From an uncultured Selenomonadaceae bacterium (GTDB lineage Bacteria > Bacillota > Negativicutes > Selenomonadales > Selenomonadaceae), in the NCBI GenBank assembly GCA_905233325.1, contig CAJODU010000028.1, positions 1 through 13,236 of the forward strand: 13,236 nt of DNA. The letters are read 5' to 3'. A model generated the notes under the pieces. It made no database searches and had not been told where the DNA came from. It was given only the letters and a program-made list of their open reading frames with translations. The translations under genes and the position numbers were made by a program. Shown here piece by piece: positions 1-6,650 of this stretch. Each line of letters opens with the position of its first letter. The stretch's first letter is position 1.

Positions 1-337
1 TACCATTCCTATCGGGTGAGTTGATGTAGTCCGTCAAGTAGTGCAGCCCCTCAATCTTGACATGCTCTTTCATCGTCTTCTTGAGGACAGGGAACCTCAG
101 AACCTCAAAGATAAGGTCGCCCCACTGCACCGTGCTCGCCTTGCTGATTCGCTCTGCCTCTTCGGCGTCTGCCCCCAGGCACCGCATCACGTTGCCCCGT
201 GCCGTCTCCTTCCGCCGTGTCGGCAGCACCACCCACGCCGCCCGTGCCACCAGCCGTCCCACCTCCCTGCATACCCACCACGGCATCAGGCACGCCACCC
301 TACTCATCACCAGCAGTACATAGTACATCATATCCAT
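1..337 (-). CDS. Lipid A biosynthesis (LpxL/HtrB-type) acyltransferase, 5' part only
   Basis: This is the first 112 codons of a minus-strand gene that runs off the left edge. The protein opens MDMMYYVLLVMSRVACLMPW, a hydrophobic membrane anchor, followed by a basic stretch (PTRRKETARGNVMRCLG, about 44-60), an ERISKASTVQWGDLIFEVLRFP block (about 67-88) and HVKIEGLHYL (about 95-104). This order (anchor, R...N.RRCLG, FEVLRFP, V.IEG...L) is the N-terminal pattern of the lysophospholipid/lipid A acyltransferases, which add secondary acyl chains to lipid A at the inner membrane. The catalytic H-x4-D/E motif would lie just beyond the edge, so activity cannot be judged. The ATG at 337 is chosen because AAGGAG (348-343) lies 5 bases upstream. 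An in-frame ATG at 355 has no spaced ribosome binding site. The gene implies an outer membrane. Confidence in the family is good; the exact lpxL/lpxP/lpxM type is not decidable. Confidence 0.8.
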   Translation of the reverse strand, partial: MDMMYYVLLVMSRVACLMPWWVCREVGRLVARAAWVVLPTRRKETARGNVMRCLGADAEEAERISKASTVQWGDLIFEVLRFPVLKKTMKEHVKIEGLHYLTDYINSPDRNG

Positions 338-371
338 TCCCACTCCTTCCCACATCTCCACTATCACTAAC

Positions 372-400
372 ATTATACCCCACATTGCAGGAGATTCCCA
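372..400 (-). promoter_or_regulatory. Candidate promoter for the acyltransferase gene
   Basis: On the minus strand a perfect TATAAT lies at 377-372, and a weak -35 (TGGGAA, 400-395) sits 17 bases upstream. The predicted start near 365 would give a leader of about 28 bases carrying the AAGGAG ribosome binding site. The -10 is perfect but the -35 matches consensus at only 3 of 6 positions, so an activator may be needed. Confidence 0.45.
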
Positions 401-414
401 CCTTGTGGAGAATC
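393..414. repeat. Imperfect inverted repeat in the divergent intergenic region
   Basis: GATTCCCAC and GTGGAGAATC face each other across a 3-base loop (CTT), giving 9 pairs with one bulged A. The repeat covers the -35 position of the minus-strand promoter and lies about 40 bases upstream of the TTG start of the binding-protein gene. It could be an operator or a chance hairpin. The rest of this 119-base gap (338-456) holds a run of ATCA/ATCAT repeats (411-439) and no convincing plus-strand promoter. Confidence 0.3.
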
Positions 415-456
415 ATAATCATATCAAGATCATTAATCACGTCAGAGGTGATACTG

Positions 457-1584
457 TTGGACTTAAGGAAGATATCGCCCGCACGCTCGGCAGATGAGGT
501 ACTCTCGCGAAGATTCTACATTCTGAATGTCTTCGTTGCCGTGCTCTTGATGTTCGCCATTCTGATTTCGATCTCCTTCTTCGGTGCTGAGGCGTGGCAC
601 GGCAGAAGGCAGATTGCTCTCATTCTCTCCGGCGAAAGGTCTCAGGTCGGTTGGAATAGCTCCCAGTACCTCGCTGTCAAGGGTGTCTGTGACCAGCTTG
701 ATTGCGATCTGATTGTCAAGGAGAATACCCTCCCCACTTACTCTGAATGTAAGGCTGCCGTTGATGATGTTGCCGCCCGCGGTGCAAGCATTATCCTCTT
801 GCCCAACGGCTGCCACCGCTACGACGTCGAGAAGTTCGAGAAAGACTACCCCAGGGTTGCCTTCTTCTCCATTGAGAGTATCTCCGCCCTCTGGTCGACC
901 GGCTCATACTCCATTCTCGCTCATGAGGTCTCCTATCTGTCGGGGATCCTCGCCGGCCTCCACACCAAAACCAACAAAATCGGCTTCATCGCACCCTTCG
1001 TCGATTCTGAAGTAAATCAAGGTATCAACGCCTTCGCTATCGGTGCCCAACGTGTCAATCCCAACGTTGAGGTCTTGGTAAGCTGGACGGGCGGTTGGGA
1101 TAAGCCCACCATTGAGGAACAGGCTGTCCAAAACCTCAAGGCAGAGCACGTTGACGTCTTGACCTATCATCAAAACAGCGACACCATACCCAAAGCCGCC
1201 GAGCGGACGGGCGTGGACTTCATCGCCTACAATGCCGTTTACCCCTCCAACGCCCACTGCATTGCCGCCCTCACCATTGACTGGAAGGCTATGTACAGGG
1301 ATTTGATGACCTTCTACCACAGCAACAACATCAAAGGTGCCCACAGTGCCGGCCTCTCCTCTCAAATGACCGACTTGAAGATATTGAGCGATATAACCAG
1401 GCGTGAGCGTGTGTTGCTGGATACGGCGATATGGGAGATTGAGAACGGCCGCAGCATCTTCTCCGGCGAGATCTTCGACAGGAACGGCGTCCGAAGGTGT
1501 GCGGCGAATGAATCTATCAGCTTTCAGAGTCTGCAGAAGAATATGAATTGGCTTGTCAAAGGGGTGAGAGTAATTGGAAACTGA
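457..1584 (+). CDS. Membrane-anchored BMP/PnrA-family ligand-binding protein, probable sensor partner of the kinase
   Basis: The protein (375 residues) has a basic N-terminus, one hydrophobic segment (about 20-44) and then a periplasmic BMP/PnrA-type (PF02608) binding domain. Family marks are RQIALILSG (51-59), YLSGILAGL (160-168) followed by KIGFIA (174-179), GINAFAIGAQRVNP (189-202) and the HQNS turn (238-241). Relatives bind purine nucleosides or similar small molecules, usually as ABC-transporter lipoproteins. Here there is no lipobox cysteine, so it is either an uncleaved anchor or is cut at the AEA site (44-46). No permease or ATPase gene is near. Instead a sensor kinase overlaps its 3' end by 11 bases, pointing to ligand sensing. 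The frame stays open upstream to 199, but that part encodes a proline-rich stretch read from the divergent gene's complement. The TTG at 457 is preferred because AGAGGTG (444-450) lies 6 bases before it. The ligand is unknown. Confidence 0.82.
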   Translation: MDLRKISPARSADEVLSRRFYILNVFVAVLLMFAILISISFFGAEAWHGRRQIALILSGERSQVGWNSSQYLAVKGVCDQLDCDLIVKENTLPTYSECKAAVDDVAARGASIILLPNGCHRYDVEKFEKDYPRVAFFSIESISALWSTGSYSILAHEVSYLSGILAGLHTKTNKIGFIAPFVDSEVNQGINAFAIGAQRVNPNVEVLVSWTGGWDKPTIEEQAVQNLKAEHVDVLTYHQNSDTIPKAAERTGVDFIAYNAVYPSNAHCIAALTIDWKAMYRDLMTFYHSNNIKGAHSAGLSSQMTDLKILSDITRRERVLLDTAIWEIENGRSIFSGEIFDRNGVRRCAANESISFQSLQKNMNWLVKGVRVIGN

Positions 1585-4207
1585 AAAAATCGAAGGCGGC
1601 AAGAAGAATGTATTCCGCTTCGCCTTGACACTCGTCAGCAGGTTTGTGATATTCCTGGCAATCTTGACGCTGATAGGCTGGCTGGTGCTGACCAAAATGG
1701 AGACGCTCCTGCAGAATGAGGTTGAGGACTTCGTCAGCATGCAGGCGGAGATAACCTCGCAAATAGCAAATGAGCGATTCGACGGCGAACTCATTCAGCT
1801 CAATCGTTACGCCAAGCAGCTTGAGGCGGGGATTGTGACGCCGGAGACTTTGATCTCGGCAGTCGTCCTCGGCGAGTCCGGCGTAACGGCGGGCATTTGT
1901 GACACTTCAATGAATCTGCTTGCCGGTACAGTCCTCCCCGAACCCGCCAAAATGCAGGTTAAAAGCTCTATCATCGGCGAAAGCCTTGTCGCCTACTACG
2001 ATAACGTCGGCCTTGTGATGAGCGTCCCCGTGCTCTACAGCGGCAATGTCCGCTTTGTGGTCTACAAAATCTACAGCGACAGGGTCTTGAAGGATAAATA
2101 CTTTCACCTTGAGACTTCGCTGAGCAAGGACATCATCATCTGCGACACCACCCTCAACAAGGTCATCGTCCCCAGCACCGACTTCGGGATAGGCAACAGG
2201 TTTTACGATAAAAACTTGGATCTGCCCAAAGGCTACGAGCAAATCATCACAAAGATTGCGAACAAAAACGCGGAGGCTATCTATTCTCCCGCCATTGACG
2301 AGAATTACATCATCTTCGCCGCTCACATCAAGGAAAACTTTGTGGCGGTGGGTTATGTTGACTGGAACACGGCGGTCGGCGAGATCTTCAAAGTCCACAG
2401 GATTGTCGTCTGGGTCTTCTTCCTCTTGATTGTCTTATTCGGCACCTTCACCCTGTATTCCTTCACCGCTGAATTGAAAGTTGCCGAGAGTGACGAACTT
2501 CGCGAGGCAAAGGACGAGGCAGACCGTGCCAATCAAGCTAAAAGTGAGTTCCTGGCGAATATGTCTCACGAGATCAGGACGCCGCTCAACGCCGTTTTGG
2601 GTATGGACGAGATGATTCTGAGAGAAGCCCCCCCCAATTCGCCGCTGAGGACTTATGCTTGGAATATCAAAAGCTCCGGCGAGACCCTTCTGTCGCTGAT
2701 TAACGACATTCTGGACTTCAGCAAGATCGAGAGCGGCAAAATGGAGATTGTCGACACGACCTACTATCTGAGCAGCGTCTTGAATGATATCTTCAATATG
2801 ATGCGTTTCAAAGCCGAGCAGAAAGGGCTTGCCTTCAATATTGACGTTGATGAGAGCGTCCCCGACGTCCTCTACGGCGACGAGGTGAGGATCCGCCAAG
2901 TCATAGTCAACATTCTCAACAATGCCGTCAAATACACGCAGAAGGGCAGCGTCACCTTCAAGGTATCGTGGCAGCGAATGGCGGACGGCACGGCAATGAT
3001 GTACTTCAGTTCGATTGATACCGGCCTCGGAATCAAGGAGGAGGACTTGCCCAAACTCTTCAGCAAGTTCCAGCGGCTTGACTTACAAAAAAATCGCACT
3101 GTTGAGGGTACGGGCTTGGGGCTGTCGATCACAATCAAGCTGGTCAAGATGATGAGCGGAGAGTTGAAAGTCGAGAGCGAGTACGGCAAGGGCAGCACTT
3201 TCACGATAATCCTGCCGCAGAAGGTAGAGAAATATGAGCCGCTTGGGGACTTCCGCATGCGGGCTGAAGAGTATATCCGCCGGCAGAAGGACTATCACGA
3301 ATCCTTCATTGCGCCGGACGCCGAGATTCTGGTGGTTGATGACAGTGATATGAACCTCTTCGTTGTGGAGAATCTCCTGAAAAAGACAGAAATCAAAATC
3401 ACCCGCAGCATGAGCGGCAAGGACTGCCTGGAAAAGCTCGCCGAACACCACTATGACGTCGTCTTCCTGGATCATATGATGCCGGAAATGGACGGAATTG
3501 AGACTCTGGAGCGTTCAAAGACCCTCGAAAACAGCAAGAATCTTGACACGCCGGTGATAGCCCTCACGGCAAACGCTATCAGCGGCGTCAAGGAGATGTT
3601 CCTCAGCAAGGGCTTCACTGACTACCTCTCCAAGCCCGTCGACAGCAAGGCACTTGAGAGAATGCTGCAGAAATACCTGCCGCCGGAAAAGATAATTGAT
3701 ACGGACGAAGAAGACACCCCCGCAGACGAGGCGGAGTATCTGCCAAATGATGCGGACGCTGCCGAAACTTCAGGCACTTCAAAAGACATTGAGGCTGTCG
3801 AAACTGTAGAAACTACCGAAAACGATACCACCCCCTCAACCGCCGAGCAGTATATTGATTATGAGTTGGGAATGCAGTATTGCGGCGGTATGGAGGATAT
3901 GTACAAAGAGTTCATCAAGATGTTCTGCGACAAAAAGCCCGAAACGCAGGAGAAGTTGCAAAAAGCCTTTGACAGCGAAAACTGGAAGGACTATACAACC
4001 TTCATTCACGCCTTGAAGTCCGGCTCCCTAAGCGTCGGCGGCAAGATCCTCTCAGACCAAGCTAAAGAGCTTGAAATGGCAGGTCACGCCTACCTTGACG
4101 AGAACGACACCTCCAAACTTGACTACATTCGCGAAAATCATCAAAAGGCAATGCAGTTGTATGATGAATTCGTCAACGAGGCGGCTGCACGGGGCTTTGT
4201 CGATTGA
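1574..4207 (+). CDS. Hybrid sensor histidine kinase (sensor - HisKA - HATPase - receiver - Hpt)
   Basis: An 877-residue inner-membrane phosphorelay kinase. Transmembrane segments at about 16-40 and 277-298 flank a periplasmic region of some 235 residues that may be Cache-like, though I cannot assign it firmly. There is no HAMP domain; a short helical linker (300-323) leads to the H-box SHEIRTPLN with His332. The ATPase shows N446/N450 (NILNNAVKYT), DTGLGI (482-487) and GTGLGLS (512-518). The receiver (about 583-702) has D589/D590, phospho-acceptor D633, T665 and K687. An acidic, Thr/Glu-rich linker (about 705-757) leads to an Hpt domain with His812 in IHALKSG. All phosphotransfer residues are present. 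The start is TTG at 1574, with GGGGTGAG upstream, inside the 3' end of the binding-protein gene, so translation is probably coupled. The final response regulator is not in the window, so the output is unknown. Confidence 0.93.
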   Translation: METEKIEGGKKNVFRFALTLVSRFVIFLAILTLIGWLVLTKMETLLQNEVEDFVSMQAEITSQIANERFDGELIQLNRYAKQLEAGIVTPETLISAVVLGESGVTAGICDTSMNLLAGTVLPEPAKMQVKSSIIGESLVAYYDNVGLVMSVPVLYSGNVRFVVYKIYSDRVLKDKYFHLETSLSKDIIICDTTLNKVIVPSTDFGIGNRFYDKNLDLPKGYEQIITKIANKNAEAIYSPAIDENYIIFAAHIKENFVAVGYVDWNTAVGEIFKVHRIVVWVFFLLIVLFGTFTLYSFTAELKVAESDELREAKDEADRANQAKSEFLANMSHEIRTPLNAVLGMDEMILREAPPNSPLRTYAWNIKSSGETLLSLINDILDFSKIESGKMEIVDTTYYLSSVLNDIFNMMRFKAEQKGLAFNIDVDESVPDVLYGDEVRIRQVIVNILNNAVKYTQKGSVTFKVSWQRMADGTAMMYFSSIDTGLGIKEEDLPKLFSKFQRLDLQKNRTVEGTGLGLSITIKLVKMMSGELKVESEYGKGSTFTIILPQKVEKYEPLGDFRMRAEEYIRRQKDYHESFIAPDAEILVVDDSDMNLFVVENLLKKTEIKITRSMSGKDCLEKLAEHHYDVVFLDHMMPEMDGIETLERSKTLENSKNLDTPVIALTANAISGVKEMFLSKGFTDYLSKPVDSKALERMLQKYLPPEKIIDTDEEDTPADEAEYLPNDADAAETSGTSKDIEAVETVETTENDTTPSTAEQYIDYELGMQYCGGMEDMYKEFIKMFCDKKPETQEKLQKAFDSENWKDYTTFIHALKSGSLSVGGKILSDQAKELEMAGHAYLDENDTSKLDYIRENHQKAMQLYDEFVNEAAARGFVD

Positions 4208-4232
4208 CTGAATAGAGAATATCCCCCTCCCC

Positions 4233-5858
4233 TCAGTGAAGAGCAATCACCTCAAAAGGACGTAGCTGCTCATTAAAATTCGGATAATTCCCAATCAACT
4301 TTCGGTATCTGCCCTTCAAATCGGCAAGGTTGCTCTCAAGAAGATTGACATTGCGACCACGGAAATTGCAAAAAACCAGTATCTCATCATCGCCGAGTAT
4401 TCGCTTATATGCCAATACATCAGGGTTATTTCTTTCCAAAAATTCAATACTGCCCTCAGAAATCACTCTGTATTGCTTGCGGAGTCGAATAAGCTGCTTG
4501 TAGAAAGCCAATATTGAATCATCGTCCGCTTGTTCGGCCTCAACATTGATTCTCAAATAATTACTCGGAATGGAAATCCAAGGCTCCACTTCGCTGAATC
4601 CGGCTTGAGACTGACTGGACCACTGCATAGGAGTACGCCCGTTATCGCGTGAGCGTTCGCCAATAATGCGGAGAGCCTCTTCCTTTGACTTGCCCTCATT
4701 AATCAAAATCTTGTAGTAATTGAGACTCTCAACATCGCGATACTGCCCGATAGAATCGTAACCGGCGTCAGTCATTCCAATCTCTTCACCTTGATAAATG
4801 TATGGGGTGCCACGCATAAAATGGATTGATGCCGCCAACATCTTTGCTGATTCTTTCCAATATTTTGTGTCATCACCGAATCTTGAAACTGCACGCGGTT
4901 GATCGTGATTGTTATAGAATACTGCAAGCCACGCATTGCCATTCTGCATACCGACTTGCCATTCCTCAAATAAATCCTTGAGTGCCTTAATATCCGGCGG
5001 CATAAGCTCCCACTTTTGCCCGTTTTTGTAATCAACCTTGAGATGATGAAAACTGAAAACCATTGAAAGCTCGCACTCGGAGGGGTTAGAATATTTTATA
5101 CAGTTCTCAATGGACGTTGAGGACATCTCGCCAACGGTAATCATTCCCTCTATTCCCGAATCTCTGACAAGCTCTTTCAAAAATTTATGAATACGGGGCC
5201 CGTCAGTATAGTACCTGCGTCCGTCACCAACGTCATCATCTTTGTACTCGCCTTTTGAAATCAGGTTGACGACATCAAAGCGAAAACCCTTTACGCCCTT
5301 ACCCTTCCAAAATCTCAAAATATCCTTGAGTTCTTCACGGACAGCAGGATTCTCCCAGTTGAGGTCGGCTTGCGTCACATCAAACAAGTGCAGATACCAC
5401 TTTCTGAGCTGCTCAACATACTGCCAGGCACTGCCGCCAAACTTTGACACCCAATTCGTCGGTGCCTTGTCAGGTGAGCCGTCTTTAAAGATATAATAGT
5501 CAATATATTTCTGCTCACCTTTGAGGGCACGTTGAAACCACTCGTGCTCCGTTGAAGTATGATTGAAAACCATATCAAACATAAGCCCCATTCCGCGCTT
5601 GTCCGCCTCGTCAATCAGTTCCTCAACATCAGCCATACTTCCAAAACGCGGATCGACATTGCGATAATCAGCCACATCATAGCCGTTGTCATTCTGCGGC
5701 GAAACGAAAAACGGCGTCAGCCAAAGATAATCCACACCAAGCTCCTTGAGATAATCAAGCCGCCCAATCACCCCCCGCAGATCACCAAGCCCGTCTCCGT
5801 TGGAATCTTGAAACGACTTCGGATAAATCTGATAAACCACCTTATCTTTGAAATCCAT
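4233..5858 (-). CDS. treC: Trehalose-6-phosphate hydrolase (alpha,alpha-phosphotrehalase, GH13)
   Basis: A 541-residue cytoplasmic enzyme that cleaves trehalose-6-phosphate to glucose and glucose-6-phosphate (EC 3.2.1.93). GH13 marks are YQIYPKSF (9-16), DMVFNH (95-100), nucleophile D195 in GFRFDVVNL, acid/base E244 in VGEMSST and D319 in NNHDQPR. The blocks DGDGRR..TDGP-like (GDGRRYYTDGP), VGEMSSTSIENC, FHHLKVDY (271-277) and RAVSRFGDD are close to TreC as I know it from E. coli. They separate it from the oligo-1,6-glucosidase two genes upstream. Start: ATG at 5858 with GAGAGG 8 bases before it; a TTG six bases upstream is too close to that site. It is the last gene of the alpha-glucoside operon, 18 bases after the HAD gene, and ends 25 bases from the convergent kinase gene. 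Unlike many treC genes it has no adjacent treB-type EIIBC of its own. Confidence 0.88.
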   Translation of the reverse strand: MDFKDKVVYQIYPKSFQDSNGDGLGDLRGVIGRLDYLKELGVDYLWLTPFFVSPQNDNGYDVADYRNVDPRFGSMADVEELIDEADKRGMGLMFDMVFNHTSTEHEWFQRALKGEQKYIDYYIFKDGSPDKAPTNWVSKFGGSAWQYVEQLRKWYLHLFDVTQADLNWENPAVREELKDILRFWKGKGVKGFRFDVVNLISKGEYKDDDVGDGRRYYTDGPRIHKFLKELVRDSGIEGMITVGEMSSTSIENCIKYSNPSECELSMVFSFHHLKVDYKNGQKWELMPPDIKALKDLFEEWQVGMQNGNAWLAVFYNNHDQPRAVSRFGDDTKYWKESAKMLAASIHFMRGTPYIYQGEEIGMTDAGYDSIGQYRDVESLNYYKILINEGKSKEEALRIIGERSRDNGRTPMQWSSQSQAGFSEVEPWISIPSNYLRINVEAEQADDDSILAFYKQLIRLRKQYRVISEGSIEFLERNNPDVLAYKRILGDDEILVFCNFRGRNVNLLESNLADLKGRYRKLIGNYPNFNEQLRPFEVIALH

Positions 5859-5876
5859 TCTCAAAACCTCTCGATA

Positions 5877-6650
5877 CTACAAAAAATATTCCAGCATTGC
5901 CCCAACGTCCGAAAAGACCTTGCGGGCTTGCTTTTGTATTACATCGCGGGCAGTATTGACAGTGTAGCCGCCAAATGCCTTAATCATCGGCAAATCATTG
6001 ACCTCATCGCCAATAACGTAAATCTCACAGTCCGCCCACTTCATAGCATTCATCAGACCTTCCAGCCCCTGCCGCTTGCTCACGTCCAATGGCGTAATAT
6101 CAACACTGCAAGCATTCGGATAGGCACGGATATTTTCACTGAACTTTTTATTCAGAATGGCAGCACACTCGGCGGCCTCTTCAGCTTTTTTGAATCCCAG
6201 CGAGAATTGATGTATATCATTTAAATTTGAAATCTCTGATTCGGTGATTTTGATTATCGGAAAATCCCATTCTTTAGCCTCTCGCATAATCCAGGAACCT
6301 TCCGACTCGTGGCAGAGATAGGTAACATCTCTGGCGGAGAAGGCAAAGTGGAACGAGTGCCTCACAAGTTCCTCTTCGCTCATCGCCTTCAAAACTTGAC
6401 CGGCAATATTCCCCTCGTAAAGTACATTGCCTTCTTTGTCGCGAATGATCCCGCCGTTGTTGCAAATCGCGAAGTCGTACTCAATACCGTAATGCTTGAG
6501 CTGCGGCATAAGCATTCCATAATCACGACCGGAAACCGGCCCGAATTTATTTCCGGCGGCTCTCCACTTATGCACACCTTGGACACTTTCAGAGCTGATT
6601 GTCCTGTTGCGAAAGAGTGTCCCGTCATAGTCACTTGCTGCAATTTTCAT
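5877..6650 (-). CDS. Cof-type HAD-IIB phosphatase, probable sugar-phosphate phosphatase
   Basis: A 257-residue cytoplasmic HAD hydrolase. Motif I is DYDGT (D7, D9), motif II has S40 in PVSGRDYG, motif III is K192 in DVSKRQGL and motif IV is GDEVNDLPM (214-222). The cap between about 85 and 180 is of the Cof/IIB type. Such enzymes dephosphorylate phosphosugars or nucleotides with Mg2+, and the exact substrate cannot be read from sequence. Its place between an alpha-glucosidase gene and treC suggests a hexose phosphate, for example relief of glucose-6-phosphate accumulation; that is inference. The ATG overlaps the stop of the upstream gene by one base (TAATG), so translation is coupled. All catalytic residues are present. 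Confidence 0.88.
   Translation of the reverse strand: MKIAASDYDGTLFRNRTISSESVQGVHKWRAAGNKFGPVSGRDYGMLMPQLKHYGIEYDFAICNNGGIIRDKEGNVLYEGNIAGQVLKAMSEEELVRHSFHFAFSARDVTYLCHESEGSWIMREAKEWDFPIIKITESEISNLNDIHQFSLGFKKAEEAAECAAILNKKFSENIRAYPNACSVDITPLDVSKRQGLEGLMNAMKWADCEIYVIGDEVNDLPMIKAFGGYTVNTARDVIQKQARKVFSDVGAMLEYFL

Noticed and set aside
41..370. Plus-strand open frame rich in His, Pro and Arg
   Set aside because: It lies opposite the acyltransferase gene, has low-complexity composition and matches no family.
385..413. Plus-strand promoter TTGCAG-N17-GAGAAT for the binding-protein gene
   Set aside because: The -35 matches consensus at only 3 of 6 positions and the -10 at 4 of 6; too weak to annotate.
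199..456. Long N-terminal extension of the binding-protein frame (ATG at 199)
   Set aside because: It encodes a Pro/Ser/Thr-rich stretch that is the complement of the acyltransferase gene and of the intergenic region. The TTG at 457 has a well-spaced ribosome binding site and gives a normal membrane-segment N-terminus.
904..1794. Long minus-strand open frame opposite the binding-protein and kinase genes
   Set aside because: It is a shadow of well-supported plus-strand genes with no recognisable domain or ribosome binding site.
5559..6224. Plus-strand open frame of 221 codons opposite treC and the HAD gene
   Set aside because: Both minus-strand genes are complete with catalytic motifs; this frame shows no family resemblance.
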